Of a stretch of 60,000 nt of DNA, positions 34,365-45,945 are shown piece by piece. The position numbers and the translations under genes were made by a program. Each line of letters begins with the position of its first letter. Position 1 is the stretch's first letter. A model generated the notes under the pieces. That model was given only the letters and a program-made list of their open reading frames with translations. It was not told where the DNA came from and made no database searches. Source of the DNA: Adiantum capillus-veneris (lineage: Eukaryota; Streptophyta; Polypodiopsida; Polypodiales; Pteridaceae); NCBI GenBank assembly GCA_014529385.2, contig CM043958.1:82271525-82331524 (forward strand). The letters are read 5' to 3'.

Positions 34365-36958
34365 AGGTGTAACTCTTGGATGAGGGGTTGCGGTCCTAGC
34401 ACTGGAGGTGGCAACGGTGTGGTTTGGACCACATTTTGGGTTCTAGGGACCATGTCCTGTAATGGCAACTGTTGCTCCATGGGTGGGGTAGGCATCAATG
34501 CAGGAAATTGAGGTGAGTCTGCCCAAGCTATAGGCGGTCTATTTTCCATGATGCGTTTAAGCATTAGGCAATCCTTCGCTTGATGGACATACCTACCACA
34601 CGCGTTACAAGTCCCGTTAAACTTTACTCTGAAAGTAGGGAATTCACTCGTAGTATGTGGGCCCAAGCAAATTGAGCACCATTGTTGCTCCCTTCTTGGA
34701 TACATATGAGTGTTTTGTGGAGCACGATTACCCCTAAGGCTTTCTTGGATGGCCTTGGTGAGATCTTCCAGAGTCATCTCAGATATCGTTTGCTCTTTCA
34801 CGATTGGCTTTATCTTCATTGGCTCATGCCCTGACGCTTGCGAGCTACTAGACTTCGGCTCGGCAGACACTCTTTCTCCTACAATCATTAAATTATCCTC
34901 CAATTGGATTGCATTCATGGTGACTGCTTCCCAAGTAGTGATACCTCTAATGACTAGGCCATTATAGATACTTTCATGTCGTAGCCCCCTAATGAATCTA
35001 TCGAGCAATTGGTTGTTGTTGAATCGCTCGTTTGGATTGCATCGAGAATTCAAATTCTTTAGGCGACTAATGAAGTCTCTCACGGATTCACCTTCTTCTC
35101 GTTGGGCTTTTTGGAGCTGAGAGGCTACACCCCAAAGTACTCCCTCTCGTATGTATTCTTTTAAGAATAGTCTCCTAAGAGTAGAGTAGATCGTTTTCTC
35201 TTCTACTCTTAAGGTTCTATACCAATCTCCAGCCTTTCCGCTTAGGGTCAAACTCAAAGCCTTACACTTATGTAGCTCATTGTGTTCTTCCAAGGAATCG
35301 CACACATGTTCAAAGACTTCCATAAGCTTTCTAGCATCTCCGTCTTGACTGAATTTCTGTGTGAGCTTAGCTACTTGAACTGCCTTGCTCCTAGGCTCTC
35401 TATCAGGTGCACTACGCATGTTTTCCGCAATAGAGCGACCGATAGTTTGAGCAAATGCTGCCAAATCTCCTATTTGAGTAGGTATAATGGGTGTATGTGC
35501 TCCTGGAACCACATGTGAGATGGGAGTTGGCCTTGGCCTTGGCATACGCGCGGCTCTTGGGTCCCATATTTTGTATGGTGGTGTACCAGACGGTGGTCCA
35601 AAGTTTACAGGCGTGGCCCTAGGCATAGGGGGTGCCTGATATGGCATGTTATTATTAAATGGCATGGCTCCACTTGTATAAGATCTTGGATAATTCCATT
35701 GTGGATTGTCAGCTCTTGGAATAATCGGAGGTGTAGGAGCTACATGAGGCTGAGGTACGACAGGTGCACATGATTGATACATACATGTAGGTATAGTTGG
35801 GGGCACTGTTCTATTAGGCATCGGCGCAGTGTTAACAAATGAACTCCATGGTGTACTTCTTGTCATGCTCACCACTGGGATATGCATAGTAGCCGTAGTG
35901 TCATTAAGAGAAAGATGAGCTAGATTTGGGAAGGTAAAGCTGCCACTTGTGGGCTCAGATTGTACTGAGGCTCCTGGCGAAACAACATATGGAGGATCAA
36001 TGGGGCTCACTGAGGGAGTCTCCATTTGTGATAGGGTTGGCTGGTTGGCCTTTCCCGTATCCAAGAATCTCATTAGGCCTGTTGAAGGCATGTTGATCCC
36101 TATGTTCTGTCTTTCTAACTCGACAATCCTATGGAGGACATCATAGACTTTCTGTTGTTGCTCATCTATGCTAGTAGCACCCGATGTGGATTGTAGAACA
36201 TCTAACCAACCCACATGATAGGTGTGTCATGTGTACCAATTTTCGTTTAGGAATATCCCATCTAGGCCTGGCGTGCTGGAGGTTTCCCTCAAAGTGGAAG
36301 CATTATTGCTCCCCATTGCTTGCCCCTCCGTGACTGCTACCTTGGGAGCACTCGGTTGCTCGGCTGGCATGATTGTTTTCATAGGAGCCTTTGCTTTCAG
36401 GGCTCGACTTTGTTCTAGCCTTCGTAGGTTCTCAATTTCCCTCTCCCTTGTTGCTTGCATATAGCATTCGATCTCTTGTACTTCGGCAAGAATCCTACCA
36501 TCGGCTAGTAAAACCTCAGAGGGAGATAGTTCTAAAGGATCAGGAGGTGCAGTGGATGGAACATTCACATGCACACTCTCAAGAAGCATAGGGTCTATTT
36601 TAGGCATGAATGACGAATTTACTTCCCCACTCCCTTCATTTATTTCATTAACCGCATGTTCGGAGCGAGTAGCTCTACTAAGGGTCTCTTTTAAGCGGCT
36701 AAACACACTGGACCCGGGCCGTGGGCCCATGGCATGCATGTCTTGACTTGAACTATCAGGGTTTGGTGTAGGATACCCCTCCATGACTTTGTAATCAGAG
36801 GAAGAATCACTAGACGCGATATGAGGATCTTGGGTCGCGCTACCTTGAGTCCCGGCCGAAGGTCCAGAACCTAGGGTGGAGGAATAATGGGTGCCCGCGT
36901 AAATGGAGGCACTACCAATATGCTCATGCTCTAACACTCGTCCAGAGCGTAGGTTCAT
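34361..36958 (-). pseudogene. Gypsy-B gag N-terminal part (capsid)
   Basis: Starts at the ATG conserved with Gypsy-A (36958, MNLRSGRVLE). TGA at 36227-36229 interrupts it, next to a 39-bp deletion relative to Gypsy-A. It then runs open to 34361. Features: Ser-rich N-terminus, a Pro/Met-rich middle, and a Retrotrans_gag-type capsid (LSGKAGDWYRTL, IREGVLWGVASQLQKAQR, FISRLKNLNSRCNPNERF, FIRGLRH). It ends with a Cys/His motif, CNACGRYVHQAKDC, plus CSICLGPHTTSEF with the last Cys lost. Capsid and nucleocapsid role inferred from family. Confidence 0.88.
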
Positions 36959-37998
36959 ATGACTTGGATCCCCTAGAAGTGTCAGTGAGTGCCCGTGAAG
37001 GTTGCTCACCTAGTAATTTTGGGTGTTTTGCAACCCAAGTCTTTTCTTATTTATTTATTTTTTGATTTTTTGGTCCTTTTTTTCTGACCCAGCTATAGAA
37101 TAGAACGCATGATAGCTCAAAACGAGTGTCTCGGTTAGAGGGACGTGCCATGCTTTACAGCCCTCCGTTTGGTCACTTTATGCCCTCGGAATCCCTAAAA
37201 CCGTCAATTTCTAGTAGGAAACTAGGCCCAAATTAGAAAGTCTAAGGGTGCAAGTGGGAAGAGAAGGGAGGAGAGTGGAGGACTTGCCCCACATGCTCTC
37301 ATTTCCTCTTGAGGAGGTAGGGGATATATATAAGAGTGAGTCTAGTATATATCATAGGACTGAGGCCTGGGCCTGGGCTTGGGCTTGGGGAAATGATCCC
37401 GATCCCGATCAAAATTTTAGTGTAGCCCCCCAGTCACTCACGCTTAAATATTTTCGGTTTTTTTTATAAAAAAAAGTTAATTTTATTTTTTTAAAGGCGA
37501 CGACCGCGCGCGGTTTAGGTGACCCTTTCTTGGCCACACACACTGTCAACACCTACCTAACCTCTCTGTCAAGAGCTCACAGACAGCTCACTACCTTATC
37601 TACTTACTAACAATGCTGCTAACCACTAACTAATCTATCTGCTTACTGACAGTGGGCTAATTGTCCACCTACTTCCTCTCTCACTACCTTCCTGTGCAAA
37701 GACTGTGTGCAGGCAAACCTTGACAGAAAACTGTGTACATACTGTGTGCAAACAGAAATTGCTAACTGCCTACCTACTTATTCATTCACTGCGAACAAGC
37801 TAACGACTACTAATTGTGCAAAGACTGTGTGCAAACAGAAAACACAACATTATGCAGAAATCACAGAACTTGCAGACAATACAGAAATTAACAACTTGCA
37901 AAAAAATAACTCATTCCTCTTCCTCTTCCTCTTCTTTCCTACTACAAACAACTCATAGGAGAAGCACAAAGTGCCTCTTGGGCTTAGTGCACGAAGAT
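36959..37998 (-). other. Gypsy-B 5' leader with splice-donor-like site
   Basis: About 1 kb of non-coding leader between the PBS and gag. At its gag end the sense strand reads AG|GTGAGC (GT at 37009-37008), 51 nt before the gag ATG. Gypsy-A has AG|GTAAGC at the matching place. It contains CTGGGC/TTGGGC repeats near 37365-37395 and T-rich runs. Confidence 0.6.
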
Positions 37999-38016
37999 TC
38001 CCCGGCAACGGCGCCA
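37999..38016 (-). promoter_or_regulatory. Gypsy-B primer-binding site
   Basis: On the minus strand, TGGCGCCGTTGCCGGGGA lies 4 nt after the 5' LTR. This is the primer site typical of plant Tat/Athila elements, complementary to the 3' end of an Asp-type tRNA. Confidence 0.9.
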
Positions 38017-38020
38017 AAAA

Positions 38021-38621
38021 TGTGCGCTCCTTGCCGCACTGTTGAAGCAAGGGCCTTGCCTAACACTGTGTGCGAGCCACAGATGGCTCCAAGCACACAA
38101 CTAGCTTAACTAGTAAGCTCAAAAGAGGGCAATGGTGTGTCACTCACTGCTCTATGCTCCTACCGTGGAGGATTCCTCGCCGCGAAGAAGAAGGAGACGC
38201 CGCTACGTCGCGCTCAACCGCTTCACCGCCGTCGTGCCGCCGCAATGCTCGATCGCACTCTCTCTCTCTCTCTCTCTCACATACACACACACACACAAGG
38301 AGGTGAAAAAGAAGAAGATGGAGATGGAGATGGAGCAAGAGCACTCTTCTATTGCACAAATGAGAGAATGAGTGAATTTTAGGTTTAGTTGGCTTTTATA
38401 TGAGCTCACCCCATTCGCACTTGGGCGCCCATGCTTAGCCAACTAATCCCTTGAATGTCCCAGTTAGAGTGCGCCTCTCATCGGCGATCACTCTTACCCT
38501 TTTCCTATTGGACCGACAAGCCCGGTACGTGACTCTACCAAATAAATTATACAATGTCCACTGTAGGTTACAACGTCCGTCTCGTAGGTGATAGGGTGTC
38601 CGTGAGCCGTGAGGGTTAACA
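38021..38621 (-). repeat. Gypsy-B 5' LTR
   Basis: 601 bp, the partner of 24776-25400. TATA box TATAAAA at 38394-38400 (minus strand). The CT tract is short (38258-38279). Confidence 0.95.
38394..38400 (-). promoter_or_regulatory. TATA box in Gypsy-B 5' LTR
   Basis: TATAAAA on the minus strand within CATATAAAAGCC, pointing into the element; conserved in the other LTR at 25173-25179. Confidence 0.7.
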
Positions 38622-38626
38622 CCATG
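38622..38626. repeat. Target-site duplication of Gypsy-B, right
   Basis: CCATG, identical to 24771-24775. Confidence 0.95.
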
Positions 38627-41600
38627 GTTTCTCGTGAATCAGAATCCTCTTCAGCGTCATTCATATATACAGGGTCGTCACCAGTCCCTATGTTGGTCTT
38701 TGAACTGGGGTCTGGGGTCTGACTTCGCTGCTTTTTGCAATCTCTTTCTTCGCGTTTTCTTCTTTTTCTGATATTGGGCAATTGATGCCGTGTCTCTTTT
38801 GTCAAGGATATAATTTTGTTTTTGGAGCATCGATCGTGTGAGTACATTTACTAGTACCACATGCGTACTTTGTGATGGCTCCTCCGTAACTTCAATCAAG
38901 TTTAATGGCGTGATCTTTGGTGCATTTGGATTATTTGGACATTGGGCAATCAAATGATCTATGCCACATAGATTACACATGAGTATCGGCATTGTAGACG
39001 TGCTCGCTTGATTGGTTTGCATTAGTGTGGCGTTATTCTGTAGTCTAATAAGACACTCGGATACACGATGTGGACCTCCACACTCATAGCATTGAAGAGG
39101 TGGTCTCTTAGCAGTGTAATTGATATTTTGGCCTCTTGCCGCAAGAGCAGCTACTTGATATACAGGTTTGACTTGTCCCCAATAGTCCTCCATGTAGTAT
39201 TGTGGACTTTCTTCAAGCACATCCATCCCATAGGCAATATTAGGATCTATATCTTCCTCATAGCCTTCCAAACAAGCAATAGATGACTCACAACCCACTT
39301 GATTCATAGAAGTTATTCTCGGATGTGGTGGTTGCGGTCCTAGCACTGGAGGTGGTAAGGGTGCTGTTTGAACAACATTTTGGGCCCTAGGGACCATGTG
39401 TTGTGATGTTTGTTCAAGAGGTGGGGCCAACATCAATGCAGGCACTCGAGGTGTGTCTTTCCATGCTAAGGTTGGTCTATTGGCCATCGGGCGCTTAAAT
39501 ACTATGCAATCCTTAGCTTGATGACCAAACCTTCCACATGCATTGCAATTCCCATTGAATTTTACTCTAAAAGTAGGGCATTCACTGGTACTATGTGGTC
39601 CATAGCATACTGAGCACCATTGTTGCTCCCTTCTTGGATACCTATAATTGTTCTGTGGAGCATGATTGTCTCTAAGACTCTCTTGAATAGCCTTGGTGAG
39701 ATATGCTAAAGTCATCTCAGATATCTTTGGCTCCCTAGCAATAGGCTTTAGGGTCATTGGCTGATGCCCCGATGCTTGTGAGCTAATAGATTTAGACTCA
39801 ACAGACACTCTTTCTCCTTGAATCATTAAATTGTCCTCCAATTGGATCGCATTGGTGGTGACTTCTTCCCAAGTGGTGATACCTCTAATGACTAAGCCAT
39901 TGTAGATATCCTCATGTCGTAATCCCCTAATGAATCTATCAAGCAATTGGTTATTGTTGAAGCGCTCATTTGGATTACAAAGAGAATTCAAATGCTTCAA
40001 GCGACTTATAAAGTCTCTCACCGACTCTCCTTCCTCTCGTTGGGCTTTCTGGAGCTGAGAGGCTACACCCCAAAGTACTCCCTCTCGTATGTATTCTTTT
40101 AAGAACAGTCTCCTAAGAGTAGGGTAATCGTTTTTTCTTACACCCTTAGGGTTCTATACCAATCCGTAGCCTTTCCACTTAAGGTTAGGCTTAAAGCATT
40201 GCTCTTATGTAGGTCATTGTGTTCTCCTAGAGAATCGCATATTTGTTCAACACTTCGATATGCTTTCTCGCATCCCAGTCTCCACTAAATTTTTGTGTGA
40301 GCTTGGCTATTTGAACTGCCTTACTTCTAGGCTCTTTATCAGGCTTGTTACAACTTCTAGGCTTTGCCAAGTCACCTAAGTGAGCAGGCACCGTGGGTGG
40401 AGGTGCTCCAGAGACTACATGTGGAGTAGATATTGGCATTGGGCTTGGCACATAGGAAGCCCTTGGGTTCCACGTTGGGTACGATGTTGTGCCATGTGGT
40501 GGTCCATAGTTCATATGTGTGGCCCTAGGCATAGCAGGTGTCGGATGTGATATGCTAATGCTAGCCGGTATGGTCCCATGGAAATAAGAACTTGAGTGTT
40601 GTGGTTGTGGAGCATAGGTAGTTGAAACAATGGGAGGGGTAGACACTACATGAGTACAAGGACCCATGGGTGTATACGATTGGTACACACTTGTAGGTAC
40701 CTGTTGCAGGCATTGAGCTACCATGTAGTGGCGCTTTACCAACAAATGAGGTCCATGGCGTGTTTCTCGGCATGCCCATCATTGGGGTAGGCATGGTAGC
40801 CGTGGTGTCATCAAGGGAAAGATGAGCTAGACTTGTAAAGGTAAAGCTATCACTTGTGGGATCAGATTGCACTGAGACCCTTGGCGAAACAACATATGGA
40901 GGATCCATCGGACTTACCGAGGGAGTCTCCATTTGCGATAAGGTCGGTTGTTTAGCCTTTCCTGTATCTAAGAATCTCATGAGACTCATTGAAGGCATGT
41001 TGATCCCCTTGTTACGTCTCTCTAACTCAATGACCCTATGGATGACCTCACAAACTCTTTGTTGTTGATCCTCCACACTAGTAGCACCCATTGTGGATTG
41101 TAGGACATCTAACCAACCCACGTGATAGGTGTGACCTGTGTATAGGTCGGTCAGAGTTTCCGTTTGTAGTTCATACTCCCAGTTCTCATTTAAGAACACT
41201 CCATCTAGGATTGAGGTGCTAGGGGTGTCCTTTGAACCAGATGCAATGTGGATTTCTAGGGGTTGGCCCTTAGCGGTTGCTAAGTCAAGAGCACTTGATT
41301 GCTCTCTTAGAAAGGATATTGACATAGGGGCTTTCGCTTTTAACTCTCTTCGTTGCTCCACCTTGTGTAAGATCTCAATTTCCTTTTCCCTTGTTGCAAG
41401 GATATATCGCTCAACCTCTTGCACTTCGGCAAGGCTTCTACCATCGGGTAATATGACCTCGGAGGGAAATAACTCTGAAGAGTCAAGAGGTGCAGTGAAT
41501 GAAGTATTCACATGCACATTCTCTAAGGGAATAGGGTTTAGGTTGGTCACGAATGGAGAATTTACTTCTCCACCCCCCTCATTTACATCATTAGCTCCAT

Positions 41601-41901
41601 GTTCGGAGCGAGTGGCTCTACTAAAATTTTCCTTCACGCGGCTAAGCACGCTCGGTCCGGACCGAGGACCCATGGCATGCATGTCTTGGCTTGAGCTATC
41701 GGGATTAGGCATTGGGAAACCCTCCATGACGTCGTAGTCAGAGGAAGAGTCACTAGCCGCTATGTTCGGGTCTTGGTTTGTACTACCTTGGGTCCCCACC
41801 GAGGGCTCGGAACCTAAAGTAGGTGGATATTGAGAACTCGCGTAAGTCGAAATTCTCTTTGGTTGCTCCGTCTCTAGCACACGACCAAAGCACAGATGCA
41901 T
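38627..41901 (-). pseudogene. Gypsy-A gag
   Basis: Three overlapping open stretches (41901-40561, 40745-40227, 40021-38678) in shifting frames show frameshifts near 40600-40740 and 40030-40230. The parts match Gypsy-B gag: MHLCFGRVLE start, HTYHVGWLDVLQST, PNERFNNNQLLDRFIRGLRH, and knuckles CSVCYGPHSTSEC, CNACGRFGHQAKDC, CYECGGPHRVSEC and CNLCGIDHLIAQC, all four intact here. Unlike Gypsy-B, the passage to MNQVGCESS stays in one frame. It ends at DSRET, continuing as ETKTTTK at 24775. Confidence 0.88.
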
Positions 41902-42328
41902 GTGCCTTTGGCACCCTACAAGCGTCGGCGAATAACCTCGAAGGTTAACCGCTTACCTTTTTTAAGCGTCCATTTTCACTCGTGTTTTTTACGTTTTTAA
42001 TGTTTTTTTTAATGTTTGATTTTTTTTTATTAAAGTGTGTGATAGCTCGAAACGAGCGTATCACTTAGAGGGTCGCTGTGTGCTTTACAACACAATTTTT
42101 GAGCATCTGAAGTTCCGTTGGTCCTCAAAAAATCGATTTTTAGCTACGTGTGAAGCTAAAATTGATAATTTTAAAAGGCGACTGAGGCCTAGGCCTGAGT
42201 GTGAGCTTGGGCTTGGGTCTGGGAGATATTCTCGATCACGGTCCTACCTTAAATTTTTTCTTTGATTTTTTTTTATTTGTTTGATTTTTATATTTTTTTT
42301 AAGGAAAAGGTCGCCGCGCCCTGCGCGA

Positions 42329-42330
<2 letters not shown>

Positions 42331-42360
<30 letters not shown>
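42331..42360. repeat. (CA)n microsatellite
   Basis: About 30 bp of CA between the Gypsy-A leader and its LTR stub, preceded by GCGCGAGCGC. Confidence 0.9.
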
Positions 42361-42363
<3 letters not shown>

Positions 42364-42426
42364 ATCTACCTACTTCTAAATGTTACACACTGGTGATAGA
42401 GTGTTCGTGAGCCCTGAGGGTTAACA

Positions 42427-43194
42427 TGGCATTATGCTCATCCATCTTGGCATCATCCTTGAAGCACTTTTGCACATGCTACACCACTTTGAGCTAGAAG
42501 GGGGTTGGGGTTGTAGTGGATCAAGAACTTCTTCCTGATTCGAACTTTGGCTTCTCCGCCTAAGTGGCACTTGTCGAGGAGCCACATAAATATTGGATAT
42601 CAAGTTAGCGTGTGGTTAAATGCTTTTAAGGATTTTAAAAGTTTGAGAAATTTGGACATATTTTTCCCTACAAAGGAGCACTTAAGAGGTCTTTCACGAG
42701 GTCCACCCACATTGCTCTTCCTCTAAACTCTTGCCATTCTAGTGTGTTAGTGATTAGGTTACGAGGTAGTTCTATAGTTTTTGTGATTCATTAGTGCCCG
42801 CGTTATGCAGACATATATATGTGGGGAAGGTAGGAGCAATCACCTTAATGTGTGGATATCACAAGAGTATGAGGAGGTGATGGATGTGATACATGTATGT
42901 ACAGTGGCATGTGGTACATGGAAGGCACACGGGTTGGGTAGCCCTCACTTTCTCACACAAAGAAAACGAGATTCACACTCTCAATCACTCTCTCAAGCTC
43001 TCTTGAACATTGGTGGAGTGAAAATGATAGAAAAAACATAACTGTATCAGTAAGTAAATAGAATTTTCCAACTGGAACCACTAGCATTACAGACCGGCCT
43101 ACTCGCCGAACTGTTCTGCTTTTCACGGATTGCCTTCACAACCAATAAACTTATAAGAAAATTGGTAATTCTATGTCTTGCAACATGCATATGT
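42427..43194. other. Anonymous sequence right of Gypsy-A
   Basis: Nothing recognised. Short frames here (for example 42421-42603 minus) have no known motif. Confidence 0.45.
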
Positions 43195-43650
43195 GAGCAT
43201 TTATGTTGCATTGTGATGTGCCAACCACTGAATATTCCTAATTGGATGAGATTGCCTGGGTATGTAATTTTAGTGCATCAAGACACTCGTGGAAGATCAA
43301 TACGGTCTGGGTGTGATGGCTAATTTTACTACGCTGGAAGATCAAGAGTTCCAATCTGGACGAAAGGAGAATCCAACTCCTTGATCAAAAGAACCAAAAG
43401 GAGAAGATAACTGAATATTCCTAATTGGATGAGCATTTATGTTGCATTGTGATGTGCCAACCACTGAATATTCCTAATTGGATGAGATTGCCTGGGTATG
43501 TAATTTTAGTGCATCAAGACACTCGTGGAAGATCAATACGGTCTGGGTGTGATGGCTAATTTTACTACGCTGGAAGATCAAGAGTTCCAATATGGACGAA
43601 AGGAGAATCCAACTCCTTGATCAAAAGAACCAAAAGGAGAAGATAACTCC
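43195..43650. repeat. Tandem duplication of a 236-bp unit
   Basis: 43195-43430 is repeated at 43431 to about 43650, starting GAGCATTTATGTTGCATTGT in both. I find essentially one mismatch (CCAATCTGG versus CCAATATGG). The motif CTGAATATTCCTAATTGGAT occurs at the junction and inside each unit, suggesting replication slippage or unequal exchange on that short homology. No ORF. Confidence 0.95.
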
Positions 43651-44749
43651 TTAACAAAAAGAGCAAAGTGCTTTTCCCTCGGAATGTCCCTCGGAATGAC
43701 CCTTGGAATTTGTGATCTAACTTGAGTTGTTTTGCAGATATGGTGTAATCATGGGAGATTACTTTCTTTCAAGAAGGGGGGATGCCATAAACTGTTGACA
43801 TGTCAAAGCTCTGAAGAATGGAGCCAACTTACAGATGCCGGCCGAGGGGCCTAAACCCTAAAAAGAACAAGTAATAGAAGAAGAAGTCCTACCAACTTTT
43901 GGGGACCCCGTGTGATGGGGCCCCAAGTAACATAATGGATCAAAATAAATCAGAACCCACACACAGTGGCCAATTTAGCAAACTATCCCACCTAATCACC
44001 ATTATCTTTTGGATGATTATGCATACATGTGTACACACATATTGATATGAGTAGATCTAATTATAAAGAAGCCAAATAAATCTTTGAGTCCCTCATCCCA
44101 AGAGTGTTTGTGGGCTTTGTCAATTGTGAGCAACTTTCCTACCACCATGGGTAACTCCCCCACCCGCCATCCCATCTCTACCTGGCTCTCTCGCTCTATC
44201 TATCTCTATCTCTTGTAGGCAACTTGCACGGGTGTCATTATCATGATTATGCGGGGAAGAAGATTTTGTTGTGGATCATTTTAAGTGGGATGGTGAATGG
44301 TAACTAAAAGTGTGGTAACTCTCTATCTCCGTATTTTACTATCTCTCTCATTCTCTCCATCTAAATTTTTCTCTTTCCCATTAACTATGTTCTCTTCCTC
44401 TTTGTCTAACTTTTTCTCTTTCCCATTAATCCTGTTCACTTCCTCTCTATTTCCCCTCCCCTCCCCTCACACACCTGTGTGTGTGTGTATGTGTGTGCGT
44501 GTGCGCGCGCGCCAATCAATTTATTATTGTATGATCTCCTATTTTTGAACACCGAATCTTCATGCATGTTCGGACTCCCTACTTTTCCAAAGACACTCTC
44601 TTCTCAAGTTGGCGAATTGTATCTCTTGTTGAGCATGAACATGCTCCACCTCTAGCTTATGCTCTCTTTGCATCCTTCAAAACAATGTACCCCGAGTATC
44701 ACACCCTAGGTAATATATGATCAATGGCAACTATTGTCAAAGAAAACAT

Positions 44750-44752
<3 letters not shown>
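43651..44752. other. Anonymous sequence with alternating purine-pyrimidine tract
   Basis: No gene seen. A purine run followed by a TG start (CAAGAAGGGGGGATG, near 43773) looks like a polypurine tract and LTR start, but no second LTR was found. 44467-44512 is CA/TG/CG alternating sequence. Confidence 0.4.

Positions 44753-44802
<50 letters not shown>
44753..44802. repeat. (CT)n microsatellite
   Basis: 50 bp of uninterrupted CT repeat about 240 bp upstream of the LINE ORF1. Confidence 0.95.
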
Positions 44803-44804
<2 letters not shown>

Positions 44805-45039
44805 ATCAAAAAATGCCGCCGTTTTTTGACCTAGTAGACAACAATTCACTCTTTTGATCATAACTTTTTCATCCGAACTCCGATTTGGGTGATCTATAGC
44901 CTCAATTGAAGAGCATGAATCCCTCTACACATTGATGTAAAGACAAAATTTTTTAGAGTTATGGAAGGTGTTTATGTAACAACATTTCCAAAGTAAACAG
45001 GTTCAAGAAAATTAACTCTCATCTCTTATTTTACATACA

Positions 45040-45945
45040 ATGTCTTCCGACACTCACAAGGGTTCTTCTTCTTCAACAAGATCCACAACCATTGTGGAAA
45101 ATGATCCAAAATCTCCTAAGTGTGGAGATAGCAACACAACCACCCAACCAACGACATCGAAAACCATGATCATGGCATAGTTGGTATCATTGCAAGAGAT
45201 CGTAAACAAACAAGGTGAAGACTTACGAGCACTTGCAATGGAGAATGGCACACTAAGGGTACTTGTGGTTGAGAATGAGAATCTCAAGAGGACACTTGAG
45301 ATGCAAACAGCACGTATGATGCAACTTGAAGAGGAAGTCAAGGAATGTAAACGCTCTCTTGTGGACTTAAATGCTTTGAAGGAGCGGATGAGCAGAGTAT
45401 GCGACATGAAAAATGTATGCATAAACAAGTCTTGGGTTGATGTATGTTGTAGCAATGTGGTTGCCAATTCCTCACTCATGCAAGATGTGATTCAAACAAA
45501 GAATGTTGAGTATGTGGATGTGGAGGAGTTGAAGGAACGGGAGTGACGTTCCAAGAACATTGTTATTTATGGAATTCCCGAAGAGAAGCTAGAGACACCT
45601 TCTTCTCTTGCTATTGTTATCGAAGATTTCTTCAAAACCCAGTTTGGCATGTCCAGAGTTATGGTCTATGGAACACATAGAGTGGGGAATCAAGGAGCTC
45701 CTTGCTCGGGAGAATGGCCAATTGTATGCACCATGCCGGATGAGACCAAGCAAAAAATTATCCTTGATAATAGTTGGATTTATTTGAGGGATACAAAATG
45801 TTTTGTATGTGAAGATCGCACTATTAAGCAACAAATATGCGTCGCAAGGCATATGAGGAAAAGGATAAGAAAAACAAGGAGATCTCTTATGAAGAAAATG
45901 TGCCTAAGGAGGACGCAAGTCCCTCGAGCAAATAGGGATACGTGA
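45040..45945 (+). pseudogene. LINE ORF1: coiled coil plus RRM-like RNA-binding protein
   Basis: Begins at ATG 45040, with in-frame stops at 45178-45180 (TAG) and 45544-45546 (TGA). The N-terminus is Ser/Thr-rich. Residues about 50-130 form a clear heptad coiled coil (LRALAMENGTLRVLVVENEN, LEMQTARMMQLEEEVKECKR). A domain follows starting RSKNIVIYGIPEEKLE, the usual start of L1-type ORF1 RNA-recognition folds, and the C-terminus is basic (RHMRKRIRKTRRS). L1 ORF1p trimerises through the coil and binds RNA. This layout differs from the zinc-knuckle ORF1 common in flowering-plant LINEs. Confidence 0.7.

Larger units (their letters stand above)
24776..38621 (-). mobile_element. Gypsy-B: complete large Ty3/gypsy element nested in Gypsy-A
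   Basis: A minus-strand element of about 13.8 kb with LTRs 24776-25400 and 38021-38621, target duplication CCATG (24771-24775 and 38622-38626), a PBS of the TGGCGCCGTTGCCGGGGA type (37999-38016) and a polypurine tract (25401-25416). Coding order on the minus strand is gag, PR1, RT, RNase H, integrase, second retropepsin-like domain, WxPK tail, then a separate ORF-X. PBS and RT style place it in the Tat/Athila (non-chromoviral) group. The polyprotein would be one frame but for a few stops and a one-base deletion. Joining the flanks across the element restores Gypsy-A gag, which proves the nesting. Confidence 0.95.
38627..42426 (-). mobile_element. Gypsy-A, 5' part (minus strand): gag, leader and LTR stub
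   Basis: Colinear with Gypsy-B 33730-37500 on the minus strand. It encodes most of gag, then a leader with CTGGGC-type repeats and T-rich runs. Only the last 35 bp or so of a 5' LTR remain (about 42392-42426: GGTGATAGAGTG...GAGGGTTAACA, matching the Gypsy-B LTR end), preceded by a CA microsatellite. PBS and most of the LTR are gone. The frame at 38627 continues directly at 24775 across Gypsy-B. Confidence 0.88.

Noticed and set aside
43765-43800. A separate LTR element near 43773
   Set aside because: A purine run followed by TG is present, but no partner LTR, PBS or coding sequence was found.
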